Positions 43,816 to 52,825 of a stretch of 64,000 nucleotides of DNA are shown piece after piece. The position numbers and the translations under genes were made by a program. The stretch is from NCBI RefSeq assembly GCF_026870175.2, contig NZ_CP113977.2, forward strand, positions 3,410,001 to 3,474,000. Direction: 5' to 3'. The notes beneath the pieces are model-generated. The model was not told the origin of the DNA, did not search any database, and saw only the letters and a list, made by a program, of their open reading frames with translations. Position 1 is the stretch's first letter. The number at the start of each line of letters is the position of its first letter. The DNA is from Flavobacterium aestivum (GTDB taxonomy: Bacteria; Bacteroidota; Bacteroidia; Flavobacteriales; Flavobacteriaceae).

Positions 43816-45456
43816 TTATTTACCTGTATTGCTATATCGTATAGCTCTATCCAGCACTTCATCTTTTCCTTCCTGAATACCTTTTATTGTTTGTTTTACT
43901 TCAATATTTGGAACAATACCTATTCTTTGCGTTTCTTTTTTATTTGGATAGAAAACCCCATAACATGTAAATGAGGTTGGAAATCCTTTGATAACTTCAA
44001 ATTTGGCATTTGCACCATCAGCTCCTGCAGTTTGGCTGCCAATTATTGTTGCATTTGGAGCCACTTGTAAACCCATTGCTGTATATTCACCGTGACTAAA
44101 TGTTTTTTCATTTACTAAAATCACCACTTTTCCTTTGTAATAATCAGCATTAGTTTTTCCACATTTTTCAATTCCTACTCTCCAAATAAACCGGCCAGGG
44201 TAACTTAAATCAGGATCTATATATTTGACGAACTCTTTTGGGGAAGGATTTAGGTATTCAGCGATGGCAAAATTAGTATCATTGCCATGATTTCTGATGT
44301 CAAAAATTATTGATTTTGTATTTTTAAATTGCTCCATAACTATTGGAACATCATTGATTTCCAACGCCTCTAGATTAACATACCCTATATTGTCAGATAA
44401 AAGCTTCCATTTTTCTTTCTCTGGAAATTGAATTTTTAAATCTCTATATGAATACCTTTTTATTGTTTTAATGGATGTGTTTCCATCTCTAATAAATTCA
44501 ATTTCAGAAGTATTTGATTTGCCCATAAGGATAACCCAATAAAATCTATCAAGAACGGCACTAGGATTAGAGCCTTCAACATATTTTTTATTTTCCTTTA
44601 TAATCTGGGCTATAGTTTTTCCATCAATTTTTGTGATTACATCCCCAATTTTGAAATCATCGATTTTTGCTAATGAATCATTTTGAAATCCAGTCACAAC
44701 AACCTCTTCATCAATGATCTTAATCGTTACTGCCATCCATTTATCGCCAAAATAGTCAAACAATTTAAAAGAAGACAAAGAAGCATGGGTGTCATTTAAT
44801 TTTGTCACTAGTTCTTTCATTGCCAAAACGAAATCTATTTCAGAATCAGGGGTACTGAATTTAGGCAACATCTCATTTAAAGCTGCATCCCAGTTTTGAT
44901 CCATTTGGTATTTATAGGGAAAAAAGTATTCTACATAATTCCAATACCTAAAAAGTGCCAAAAGGCGTAAATTTCTATCAGCCCATTTAAAATCTGAATA
45001 TTTAATTTCTTTTTTAAAGTCTAAAAGAGGTTCACCATATTGAACATAATATGGTTTCCCTTGATATTTATTCTCTTCAATAAATTTGAGTTTATTCCTT
45101 AAGGTTTTAGAAAATAACTTAGAATTGTCAATCCATTTAAAATCAATATTTTTTGTAAAATAGTCAACTTTTGAATTGGGCTTACCAGCTTTGTATCCTT
45201 TAACTTCTCCTAATGAAGTAATCCAATTTTCCATTACCAATGAAAATTCCGTTGCAGTTTGTACTTCGTCAACTTTTGGTAAAATCTGAAACAATTGTTC
45301 GTCCCAATTTTTACTTCCATCAGCAACATTTGGATGATAATATTTTAAGTAGCCCCAAACTTTGCAAGTGGTGGCAAGTTTTTGGGTCTCAGATAATTTT
45401 TCCTGACCAAATGCAAACTGAACTATTATAATAAAAACAGAATAAACTTTTCTCAT
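43816..45456 (-). CDS. S41-family (tail-specific) peptidase with PDZ-like domain
   Basis: 546 aa with a signal peptide (MRKVYSVFIIIVQFAFGQ). N-terminal helical part (about 20-210), a PDZ-like segment (FKIGDVITKIDGKTI, about 268-282), then the S41 core: IGYVNLEAL, SIIFDIRNHGNDT, the Ser-bearing VNEKTFSHGEYTAMG (about 440-454) and IGSQTAGADG (about 464-473). This is the form of C-terminal-processing-like peptidases exported in flavobacteria. It precedes the frameshifted 43376 gene on the same strand, and a decayed RiPP precursor lies 229 bp upstream, so it may belong to a lost peptide locus (inference). Confidence 0.87.
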   Translation of the reverse strand: MRKVYSVFIIIVQFAFGQEKLSETQKLATTCKVWGYLKYYHPNVADGSKNWDEQLFQILPKVDEVQTATEFSLVMENWITSLGEVKGYKAGKPNSKVDYFTKNIDFKWIDNSKLFSKTLRNKLKFIEENKYQGKPYYVQYGEPLLDFKKEIKYSDFKWADRNLRLLALFRYWNYVEYFFPYKYQMDQNWDAALNEMLPKFSTPDSEIDFVLAMKELVTKLNDTHASLSSFKLFDYFGDKWMAVTIKIIDEEVVVTGFQNDSLAKIDDFKIGDVITKIDGKTIAQIIKENKKYVEGSNPSAVLDRFYWVILMGKSNTSEIEFIRDGNTSIKTIKRYSYRDLKIQFPEKEKWKLLSDNIGYVNLEALEINDVPIVMEQFKNTKSIIFDIRNHGNDTNFAIAEYLNPSPKEFVKYIDPDLSYPGRFIWRVGIEKCGKTNADYYKGKVVILVNEKTFSHGEYTAMGLQVAPNATIIGSQTAGADGANAKFEVIKGFPTSFTCYGVFYPNKKETQRIGIVPNIEVKQTIKGIQEGKDEVLDRAIRYSNTGK

Positions 45457-45684
45457 ATTGAATAAAAATATAAATGCTTAATGAATGACTTTAAACTCTT
45501 GATGTTAATTTCTCAATGTTCAGCCTCAGTAAATGAACGTTTTGAAAACTTGGCTTTCATAAAATGAAGGATAAGATCATTACTTACTAATACTTCGATG
45601 GCTCTGCCCTAGAAAATTTATAAAAAAAGTACAAAAGAGTAATCTCATTTATTGATAATTACTCTTTTAGTAGCAATCTAATGA

Positions 45685-45822
45685 TTAATTACAAGTCCAC
45701 TGAGAAGCGCCGTATATTATTAGAAAAGCTGATCTGCCACCATCACATTGTACCGTGGAAGACGCTCCATAACCTCCAGTAATACTTGCTTTTTCTTTGT
45801 CTGAAATCTTAACTACTTTCAA
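45685..45822 (-). pseudogene. GG-leader RiPP / bacteriocin precursor remnant lacking an ATG
   Basis: The minus-strand frame ending at TAA 45685-45687 encodes a typical leader (KKLSLKNLKVVKISDKEKA), then SITGG and a core starting YGASSTVQCDGG and ending YGASQWTCN, two Cys in total. The expected ATG before KKLS is replaced by TTT, and TAA lies two codons upstream (45850-45852). Only the TTG at 45822 could start translation, cutting off most of the leader. The GG site and Cys-bearing core resemble Bacteroidetes natural-product precursors. No modifying enzyme or exporter is adjacent; the S41 peptidase is downstream. Either a decayed precursor or one using a rare start. The rest of 45457-46166 shows nothing else. 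Confidence 0.6.
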
Positions 45823-46166
45823 ATTTTTTAAACTTAATTTTTTAAAATTTTAAGTTTTTTCGCTAATTTAAATGTGGCAAATGTCTTTAATTTTTAATGG
45901 TTCTTGTAATAATATACTATCCTTAACATATAAAATATTATCCTAAAACTAATTTCTATTCATTTACACGACTAAATACATGATAACCAAATTGATTTCT
46001 CTAAATATTGATTATCCCAGCCAACTTTTTAGAAATCAAAAGCGATATTGAAAAAAAAGGTTAAAATCTAAAGTTATTAGATTTTAACCCTTTTAGTTTT
46101 CAAAAACGCATATATGTATCTCTAATGTATTGTAATCATACTATATTTAGATTTTATATGTCACAG

Positions 46167-46529
46167 CTAATTATTATCATTGTTTTCTTCTAAGTTACTA
46201 TGATTGTCACCGCCAATGCTATAATGATTATTTTCTTCATCTTCATTACCTGTACTTTCAAATTCATCGTCCAAATCAGATCCTGGAATATCTAAATCCC
46301 CACCGGACATATCTTCATCGAAATCTTTTTCGTTTAGTTTACTAACATTGTTAATTTCAACGGGCGCCTTTTTTTTGGAAATATCTTCGGGATCTATTTC
46401 GCTTTCTTTATGGAACTTTCTATAAATATCTTCTTCCGGAGGATACAAAAGTGAATCTGGTAATTTGTTTTTATCTTCCTTATTTGGATTTAAGCCATTT
46501 GAACCTGATGTATTATCTTTCGCTTTCAT
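46167..46529 (-). CDS. Acidic low-complexity hypothetical protein
   Basis: 120 aa, very rich in Asp, Glu, Asn, Gly and Ser, with repeats such as GGDLDIPGSDLDDEFE. There is no signal peptide or hydrophobic segment; it is probably disordered. Short acidic proteins of this type are common in Flavobacteriia with unknown function. The ATG at 46529 is the only reasonable start. The 46530-46915 spacer contains a hairpin with ATCGCCAT / ATGGCGAT arms (46836-46843 and 46873-46880) just before the RMD1-family gene, and otherwise nothing recognised. Confidence 0.7.
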   Translation of the reverse strand: MKAKDNTSGSNGLNPNKEDKNKLPDSLLYPPEEDIYRKFHKESEIDPEDISKKKAPVEINNVSKLNEKDFDEDMSGGDLDIPGSDLDDEFESTGNEDEENNHYSIGGDNHSNLEENNDNN

Positions 46530-46915
46530 TTCAATTTCATTTAACTGACTTACAATATACTAAGTTACATATTTTAAACAAAACACCTGCTCTATCCTTG
46601 CAAAAAGTTCTATAGTTAGCCTCCATAAACCTATATCGTTATCTAAATCTTTAATCAAAGCATTGTTTCTCGTCATTCTATTAATACATTAATATTTTGA
46701 GCCATGTTAAAAATAAGTTTTATCTGTATTTTGAATAAAAATGACATTACAAATTCTAATCTTAAAACATAAATAGCTAACTTTAAAGTACTTTTTTTAG
46801 TTGCAATAAGAAATAAATAGCGTCTTTTGTATGAAATCGCCATGATTCCTAAATCTTAAATTGGAATGAAAAATGGCGATACCATATTCCATTAAAAAAC
46901 AAATATCATATTCGT

Positions 46916-47710
46916 ATGAAAGAATCCGATTTAATCAAAATTGAAGCCATTCAAATAGCGGAAGCTTTTAATATTAAAAAAATCCGAGCTGAATTTGGGG
47001 TTGAAGCTTATTCCAGTTCTCCTTCGGAAATTTTTTATACTTTGGGAAATAAAAAAAGATACCTCTATATATTTGATTATGGAGTAGTTGTATTTGCTAA
47101 TTATGCTGAAACAAAGAAAAAAGAATTACTCCTTTTTCTCCAAAATTATGCCTCTACTGCTGTCCATTTTGATTTATCTGAAGAATATAGAATAGAAGTT
47201 GATAAAAGCTTGTCAAAAGTAGTCATCAAAAACGACTATGTTTTAGTTCCCTATATTGATCCTTCCGTCTTAAGAATTGTAATGCTTAATATTGGTCAGT
47301 CTGTTGCTCTGGATTACTATGAAATTCTTACCGATGAACTCATCAGCTCTTCAAGAGAATATATACTAGAATTGGAAAAACGTGGGAAATTGAGTATTTC
47401 TAAAATCGATTTACTCAAGTATATCGGGAAAGTATTGAATATTAAAAACAGTATTGTTGATAATCTTTACATACTTGATGACCCCAATTTAGTATGGGAC
47501 AATGAAGATCTTAATTTACTAAACCTCCATCTAAAAACTAATTTTGACATTAACCCCCGTTTCAAAGATCTTGATTATCGACTTGCTATTGTCGAAGATA
47601 ACCTTAGGCTTTTTACAGATGTTCTGAATGTACGAGAAAGCTCCCGATTAGAATGGATTGTGATTATATTAATCTTTATGGAAATAATGATAGCATTGCT
47701 CTTTCACTAA
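46916..47710 (+). CDS. RMD1/YagE (DUF155) family protein
   Basis: 264 aa. The order of segments is that of the family: IFYTLGNKKRYLYIFDYGVVVF (about residues 37-58), a central YVLVPYIDPSVLRIVMLNIGQSVALDYYE (about 103-130), LEKRGKLSISKIDLLKYIG, and a C-terminal hydrophobic anchor IVIILIFMEIMIALLFH. Yeast and human relatives are mitochondrial membrane proteins needed for translation; the bacterial role is unknown. It is preceded by a hairpin and followed by a structured non-coding element, and appears to be transcribed alone. Confidence 0.85.
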   Translation: MKESDLIKIEAIQIAEAFNIKKIRAEFGVEAYSSSPSEIFYTLGNKKRYLYIFDYGVVVFANYAETKKKELLLFLQNYASTAVHFDLSEEYRIEVDKSLSKVVIKNDYVLVPYIDPSVLRIVMLNIGQSVALDYYEILTDELISSSREYILELEKRGKLSISKIDLLKYIGKVLNIKNSIVDNLYILDDPNLVWDNEDLNLLNLHLKTNFDINPRFKDLDYRLAIVEDNLRLFTDVLNVRESSRLEWIVIILIFMEIMIALLFH

Positions 47711-47797
47711 TCTTTTAAACTCTAATTCCACAAGTAAGATTTTACCATTTCCCTTTTTATGATAATTTCTAATAACCATCTGGATTACTGCTAGCTC

Positions 47798-47909
47798 GCG
47801 TGAGGGGTAGAAGCTAGTTACCTTGTAACTCGAATGACCCAACCGCATTAGAGAAAGAGGCCGTATAAACTCCCCTAAAGATTGGCCTCTTTCTCTAATG
47901 TGGTCACGC
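47798..47909 (+). ncRNA. Structured non-coding element with three-way-junction fold (possible RNA or REP/MITE)
   Basis: GCGTGA (47798-47803) pairs with TCACGC (47904-47909), closing a domain with two internal hairpins: AGTTAC-CTT-GTAACT (47816-47830) and a 21-bp stem (arms 47842-47862 and 47884-47904, one wobble, 21-nt loop). The GC content is higher than its surroundings. It lies in the spacer between convergent genes (RMD1-family and EamA). It could serve as a bidirectional terminator, a repeat-family element or a small RNA. Confidence 0.45.
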
Positions 47910-47951
47910 CCGAATAATGTTCATAATACCCAAATTGGATTAAATACCTCA

Positions 47952-48806
47952 CTAACTCATCTGTGAAGCCACAATTAAAACAATTGCCAATAAGGCTAAA
48001 AAGAGTCCAGTTAAATTTAGTTTGGTTACTTTTTCTTTAAAAATAAAGATTCCCACAAGGCTGCCAATCACAATGACCCCCATATTCATTCCTGCAAATA
48101 CAGTTGATGGATTTTGTGAAAAAGCTTGATGTGCTTTGAGATAGAAAAATATATTACCAAAATTAAAAATCCCCACCAAGCCCCCAAAAAGAAAACTCTT
48201 GGGGCTTAGTTCTTCTTTTCTAAGAAATATTTTATAGCCTACAACCATTCCCGCTACAACCAATGCAATAGCAAAAACCACAAACAAAGATGTTGTAAAA
48301 GGAAGAGTTGAGTACAAAGCGATTTGCTTAAACAAGATATCAATTACTCCAAAGCCCAATAATACTAAGGCTGGATAAATCCATTTGTTTTCTTGGTTTG
48401 AAGTAGGTTTTGCCAGAATGAGTAGTAATGCTGGAAATCCAACTAAAAGTGCTGAAATTTTAAAAGCATTAAAATGTTCTCCAAAAAGGAACCAAGCTGC
48501 CAAAATGGGAATAAAAAGGGATAATCGTTGTGCAGCATCGGTTTTTACGATCCCCATAAATTTGATGGATGAAGCCAGAAAAAGAAATACGGATGGTAAG
48601 AAAATACCAAGAGCTGCATATATACCCCAAGGCGATGTGGTTTCTAGGGCATTTAAATCTGGACTAAAAATCAAATAACAAAGAACTAAGGCTGCAACAT
48701 AATTGACAGCAACAATTTGAATTGTGTTTAACGAATAAACTCGAGTAAATTTAAAAATTACCCCTACAGTTACACTGCAAATAATACTCAGAATCAAGAA
48801 AAGCAT
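47952..48806 (-). CDS. EamA/DMT-superfamily membrane permease
   Basis: 284 aa from the ATG at 48806 (MLFLILSIICSVTVGVIFKF); a longer TTG-initiated version overlaps the promoter. Ten hydrophobic segments in two repeats are evident, with EamA-like stretches such as DAAQRLSLFIPILAAWFLFGE and STVFAGMNMGVIVIGSLVGIF. Inner-membrane exporter of small metabolites, substrate unknown. A TATTTTTG -7 motif (48825-48832, minus strand) lies upstream. No operon partner. Confidence 0.88.
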   Translation of the reverse strand: MLFLILSIICSVTVGVIFKFTRVYSLNTIQIVAVNYVAALVLCYLIFSPDLNALETTSPWGIYAALGIFLPSVFLFLASSIKFMGIVKTDAAQRLSLFIPILAAWFLFGEHFNAFKISALLVGFPALLLILAKPTSNQENKWIYPALVLLGFGVIDILFKQIALYSTLPFTTSLFVVFAIALVVAGMVVGYKIFLRKEELSPKSFLFGGLVGIFNFGNIFFYLKAHQAFSQNPSTVFAGMNMGVIVIGSLVGIFIFKEKVTKLNLTGLFLALLAIVLIVASQMS

Positions 48807-49015
48807 AGTTCTATATTTATCTCGCAAAAATACAGTTTATAAGCTTCTCTTTATGGACAATCTCTACAGTAAACACTTTTTTTGATTGCAACATATAAGA
48901 CAGAATTAATTAAAACCAACTAAACGGCATCCAAAACAAAACAACCATAAACAACTGATAATCAATATTTTTTTGTTAAATTTAATCCTTTTTTTAACTA
49001 AATATATTTATAAAT

Positions 49016-49960
49016 ATGAAAAAATGTATTTCAATTGTATTGCTGATTGTGACATGCATCGCATACTCTCAAAAAAAAACAAATGGTACTATTTATGTAG
49101 AGCATCCTGCTATAACTACTGTAGAAGCCATGACCCAAGCCTTTGTTAGTGGAGACGCAAACAAAGTAGCCAGCTACTTAGCTGATGATTTTAAATATTA
49201 TAGCGGTACAACAACAAATAAGGACGATAAAGGATTAGATAAAGCGGCATTCTTAAAGACAGTTCAAACTTGGAAAGAAAACATAGACTACCCTAGTATT
49301 AAACGATCAAAAGGTGCTTATCCTGATGCATTAGAATATAAAGATGAAAATCAAAAAGATGTTGTTTGGGTACAAACTTGGGAAGACATAAAAGGAGTAC
49401 AAAAGCAAACAGGCGTAAAAATAGATAGACCCTTACATCGTTTGTTTACGGTAGATAAAAACAATAAAATAAAAACGTTGATTAATTATTCGACCAGTAC
49501 TGTGAATGATGAAATCAATCAAAGTTTCGCAGATAGAAAGAATGGTGAAATCTACAATCATCATGAAAACATTAATTCCGTTCGGAAAATGGTACATGCC
49601 TTTGAAAATAAAGATTTTGACAAGGCATATAGTTTTTATGATGACAAAGCAACTTTTAGTGATATCAATTCAACTGATATAAACAAAGAATACACACTGG
49701 CAGAACAAAAAGAAAACGACAAAAAAATGTTCGAAATGTTCGATCTTGTGAGCATTGACCAAGTAGGGTATCCTGATTATTTACATTATGAATTAGATGA
49801 TGCAAGAATAGTTCAATCGTGGTGGAAAATTAGATTAATCCGAAAATCTGATAAGAAAAATATTGTGCTGCCCATTTTATTCATAGATACTTTTGATGAT
49901 AAAGGAAAAATAACCTCTGAAATAGCATACTATAGTCAAAAATTACTAGAAGCAAAATAA
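49016..49960 (+). CDS. Exported protein with two SnoaL/NTF2-like domains
   Basis: 314 aa with a signal peptide (MKKCISIVLLIVTCIAYSQ). Two NTF2/SnoaL-type repeats follow: TVEAMTQAFVSGDANKVASYLADDFKYY (about residues 37-64) with TWEDIKGVQKQTG strands, and SVRKMVHAFENKDFDKAYSFYDDKATF (about 190-216). Each starts with a helix and ends in a curved sheet. Such domains bind small ligands or have enzymatic roles; nothing here fixes the function. A terminator follows it. Confidence 0.78.
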   Translation: MKKCISIVLLIVTCIAYSQKKTNGTIYVEHPAITTVEAMTQAFVSGDANKVASYLADDFKYYSGTTTNKDDKGLDKAAFLKTVQTWKENIDYPSIKRSKGAYPDALEYKDENQKDVVWVQTWEDIKGVQKQTGVKIDRPLHRLFTVDKNNKIKTLINYSTSTVNDEINQSFADRKNGEIYNHHENINSVRKMVHAFENKDFDKAYSFYDDKATFSDINSTDINKEYTLAEQKENDKKMFEMFDLVSIDQVGYPDYLHYELDDARIVQSWWKIRLIRKSDKKNIVLPILFIDTFDDKGKITSEIAYYSQKLLEAK

Positions 49961-50004
49961 CTTTTTATACAAAATGATAGTGTCTCGACAACAGTTTAGA
50001 CAAA

Positions 50005-50030
50005 AAATGAGGGTATACAAACCCTCATTT
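50005..50030 (+). terminator. Terminator after the SnoaL-like gene
   Basis: AAATGAGGGT (50005-50014) and ACCCTCATTT (50021-50030) form a perfect 10-bp stem with a 6-nt loop, followed by a T-rich run. Confidence 0.85.
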
Positions 50031-50080
50031 CTTTTTACTTAATATTATTTAGAATAGTATCGATTATGAACTCAAAATAA

Positions 50081-50875
50081 CTAATCTACTTTTTTAAACA
50101 CTAACTCTACCCCTGATTGATTACTCAGTGTCAATCGCAAGTTTTCTACTTTATAAGCTGTAGTACTTTCTAATGCCGTAATAAATTCACTTTCTTTATT
50201 ATTATCCCCACACGCCATCAGAGTAGTGATGGTATTCGAAAATCTAAGCAATCCTTTTTCAAAGAAAATAGTTCCGCTCATACGATTACAACCCGCAAAT
50301 CCCATGAATTGATTCGTTGTACTGTTGATTTCTAAATTAGGCAATTCTTTACTGAAGTTCGTTAAGCTCGCAGCATTTCCATTTAGTTTTTCTAAAACCC
50401 AAATATCATGTAAACGTGAATCCGTTATATAACTCCCACAACCATTAAAATTAGTTGAATCTCCAGATTTTTCTTTTGGGATTTCTATTCGAACTGTATA
50501 AGCTGACTTGTATCCAGACATCATATTAATGCATTCTTGCTGCTGTATTTGAATATTCATTATCCCTTTTGCAGTGGCAACACGATACATTTTTACATTG
50601 GCATCCATTGCTCTAATGGGGTCTACATGAGCACCTTTTAGTGATTCAAAACCAGGTTTCAAAGAAGTGAACTCAATATCATTTTCGGATATTTTCAAAC
50701 TCCACTCCGGTTCGTTACCATTCGCTCTAAAATAAATTCCATGCTCTAAATTTTCCATTTGTTGTTTGTAGGCTAATGTAGGTTCTGTTTCTACTACTTC
50801 TTTAGGAGCTATCATAGCACTTTTACAACTGGTAATAAATAAGACAATTATCAATAATTGAATCCACTTCCTCAT
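50081..50875 (-). CDS. META-domain lipoprotein
   Basis: 264 aa. The signal peptide ends in ITSC (lipobox, Cys about 17). The middle part (about 45-150: GIYFRANGNEPEWSLKI ... GCGSYITDSRLHD) resembles the COG3650-type membrane domain. The C-terminal 110 residues form a META/HslJ domain: LHDIWVLEKLNG, FMGFAGCNRMSGTI, LRFSNTITTLMAC. HslJ-like lipoproteins are envelope proteins linked to stress or antibiotic resistance. The SEC-C gene lies 23 bp upstream on the same strand and probably shares the transcript. Confidence 0.87.
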   Translation of the reverse strand: MRKWIQLLIIVLFITSCKSAMIAPKEVVETEPTLAYKQQMENLEHGIYFRANGNEPEWSLKISENDIEFTSLKPGFESLKGAHVDPIRAMDANVKMYRVATAKGIMNIQIQQQECINMMSGYKSAYTVRIEIPKEKSGDSTNFNGCGSYITDSRLHDIWVLEKLNGNAASLTNFSKELPNLEINSTTNQFMGFAGCNRMSGTIFFEKGLLRFSNTITTLMACGDNNKESEFITALESTTAYKVENLRLTLSNQSGVELVFKKVD

Positions 50876-50898
50876 AATTTCAATTTTAAAATTTAGAA

Positions 50899-51279
50899 TT
50901 ACTTAAACGTTCCATCTACATAGAACCAACTTCCGTTTTCTTGCTTAAAAGTAGAAAACTCATGGTGCACTTGATCCTCATTATTTTCATCCTTAAAATA
51001 AGCTTTGAACTCTACTGTAGTATCTGTAACCGAAATGATTTCGAGTTTCTGCCATTGATTGGCTGTAGCCCAGTTCAAAATTTCGGCTTTCGAATACAGT
51101 TTTCTTTGTGAACTATGAGTAGTTTCTAATAAATAATCGGCTTGATGGGTTGCATAAGCTGAATATCTTGATTTCATCAATGCCAAAGCTGTTGGGGCTT
51201 TTTGTGTCCCATTGATATAGCGATTGCAACATAACTCAAAAGGTTCCAAAGAACCACAGTAGCATTTTTCTGAAGCCAT
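50899..51279 (-). CDS. YchJ-family SEC-C motif protein
   Basis: 126 aa. N-terminal SEC-C zinc motif CYCGSLEPFELCCNRYI (Cys about 6-18), then the YchJ signature PTALALMKSRYSAYATHQADYLLETTH (about 28-54) and a compact beta-rich domain. The YchJ family is widespread with an unknown role. It sits between the META lipoprotein gene and a short acidic gene, on the same strand, with spacings of about 20-30 bp suggesting an operon. Confidence 0.87.
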   Translation of the reverse strand: MASEKCYCGSLEPFELCCNRYINGTQKAPTALALMKSRYSAYATHQADYLLETTHSSQRKLYSKAEILNWATANQWQKLEIISVTDTTVEFKAYFKDENNEDQVHHEFSTFKQENGSWFYVDGTFK

Positions 51280-51308
51280 AATTATTTATAAAAATCTAAT
51301 TAATAACA

Positions 51309-51539
51309 TTACAATTGTCCGTCAAGCAAAATTATTCTTTGCTGCAATTGATTCAATAATACTTGATATTTACTAATCTCTATAAGTTCCTCATCCTCTT
51401 CGGCATGATCAAGTAATTCGTCTAATTCCTCACTAACTTCTACCAACTTATTATTAGCCTCTCTACCATTTTTACTGGCAATGAGATCAATTATTTCCTG
51501 AACTCCATTCTTTAATTCACTAAATTTATTTTTATCCAT
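51309..51539 (-). CDS. Short acidic helical hypothetical protein
   Basis: 76 aa, almost entirely helical (NGVQEIIDLIASKNGREANN ... LVEVSEELDELLDHAEEDEEL) and acidic. No known motif is recognised; it may be a coiled-coil dimer. It is 29 bp upstream of the YchJ-type gene on the same strand. Confidence 0.72.
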   Translation of the reverse strand: MDKNKFSELKNGVQEIIDLIASKNGREANNKLVEVSEELDELLDHAEEDEELIEISKYQVLLNQLQQRIILLDGQL

Positions 51540-51550
51540 GATATTGGTAT

Positions 51551-51703
51551 TTAATTATTCTCTGAAGACTTACTTTCATTAAACTTTTTAGTAATCAGCT
51601 TTAGTTTTTCTTTACGATCCATTGCAGCTTTTTTAGCTTTTATTTGTGCTTTATGCAGCTTATCGTTGTGCTTCTTGATATTTCCTTCGTTGTTTCTACT
51701 CAT
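51551..51703 (-). CDS. Very small basic protein, 50 aa
   Basis: MSRNNEGNIKKHNDKLHKAQ starts at the ATG at 51703, overlapping the stop of the upstream gene by 4 bp (ATGA), and ends at TAA 51551-51553. It is strikingly Lys-rich (AKKAAMDRKEKLKLITKKF) and helical. Translational coupling and clean reading suggest a real gene. It is 11 bp upstream of the short acidic protein gene. A nucleic-acid-binding role is only a guess from its charge. Confidence 0.55.
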   Translation of the reverse strand: MSRNNEGNIKKHNDKLHKAQIKAKKAAMDRKEKLKLITKKFNESKSSENN

Positions 51704-52245
51704 TGTACTTCTCTTTTTATTTCTTCCAATGTCTTATTGGTAAAAATTAGCTTATCTATAATTTCTTTTCGTAATTCATCAATATCATCATAATCAAAAT
51801 ACTTAGCCCATGAAGTTAGTTCAAATAAATTCCGAATTTGTTTGATTCTTTTAGCGGTGTCAAAACTTGTTCTCAGTATGGCTTTAGAATCGTAGTTTGG
51901 ATTCTTCTTATGCTGGTAATTTACGGTATTGTCACTATAATTGGCTTCTAAATAATACAATTCCTCTTCTGCATTATCTGGATAAAACTCCTCCCACGCA
52001 GCAAACCCTATTTTAAATTTAGAATCAGTTTCTGGGTTCAAGGGTACCAAACGCCATTTGCTATTAGCCAATCTCCCCCAATGATTCGATAAACGGTACA
52101 TCCCCTCTTTAGTATAATAATACTTACTTCCCGATTTACTGTCATATTGCACTATCAATCCTTCAATCCTTTCAGGAAGAACTTCTTGAAAAACACAAAA
52201 TGTATTTTTGAATGATTTTGGACTTGGACGAAACACTTTTTCCAT
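51700..52245 (-). CDS. Hypothetical protein (PD-(D/E)XK/Pus10-unlike, family unknown)
   Basis: 181 aa from the ATG at 52245 (MEKVFRPSPKSFKNTFCVFQ). The longer frame to 52332 reads through a TACCTTTG promoter motif (52249-52256, minus strand) and is rejected. The promoter is so close that the message may be leaderless. Segments YYYTKEGMYRLSNHWGRLANSKWRL and KIGFAAWEEFYPDN are conspicuous; KRIKQIRNLFELTSWAKYFDYDD ends the domain. I do not recognise a family with confidence. It begins the minus-strand operon that runs down to the META lipoprotein. Confidence 0.7.
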   Translation of the reverse strand: MEKVFRPSPKSFKNTFCVFQEVLPERIEGLIVQYDSKSGSKYYYTKEGMYRLSNHWGRLANSKWRLVPLNPETDSKFKIGFAAWEEFYPDNAEEELYYLEANYSDNTVNYQHKKNPNYDSKAILRTSFDTAKRIKQIRNLFELTSWAKYFDYDDIDELRKEIIDKLIFTNKTLEEIKREVQ

Positions 52246-52407
52246 AAAACAAAGGTAATCAGAAACAGCTGTATCCACCAAATCAATTCCAAAAACAACC
52301 AAAACATAATTCATTATTAAAAACCATTTCAACTTTCAATCACTCATTTAATGATTAATAAATGCTTAACTTTGTCGCTAGATTTATTATAAAACAACAA
52401 AGAGATT

Positions 52408-52650
52408 ATGAGCAAAGCAGCAGAAGATAAAATGCTACAAAAAGGCGTTTATACAGGAATAATGGAGCAAGATGAAAACAACAACTATTTTTGTGGTGCC
52501 TATCTTTTAGACTTCAAAATGGCTCAAAAATACAATCTAGGTGATTGGATTACCATAAAAAGCATTATTGAAAACCCAAGCGATATTAGCTATAACAAGT
52601 ATCCAAAAAAATCAAAAAACTTTGACAAGGCAAACAATAAGCCTCAGTAA
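52408..52650 (+). CDS. Hypothetical protein, 80 aa
   Basis: MSKAAEDKMLQKGVYTGIME starts at the ATG at 52408. A small beta-containing part (NYFCGAYLLDFKMAQKYNLGDWITIKSI) is followed by a Lys/Asn-rich tail. TAACTTTG (52367-52374), a TAnnTTTG -7 motif, lies 33 bp upstream, so the gene is expressed separately and divergently from 51700-52245. Family not recognised. Confidence 0.65.
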   Translation: MSKAAEDKMLQKGVYTGIMEQDENNNYFCGAYLLDFKMAQKYNLGDWITIKSIIENPSDISYNKYPKKSKNFDKANNKPQ

Positions 52651-52825
52651 TAAGCCTTTATATCATTACATACATTTAATAAAGATTAAAAAAAAATGTA
52701 CTTTTTTTGATTTTTTTTGGGGTCTAAACTAAAAAGTTAAAAAAAAGTGTACCTTTGCAAAAAATTGTCGATTTTCAACCAACCAATTCCGGTTTAACAT
52801 TAAAAGACAAGTAGTTACCTTATTT

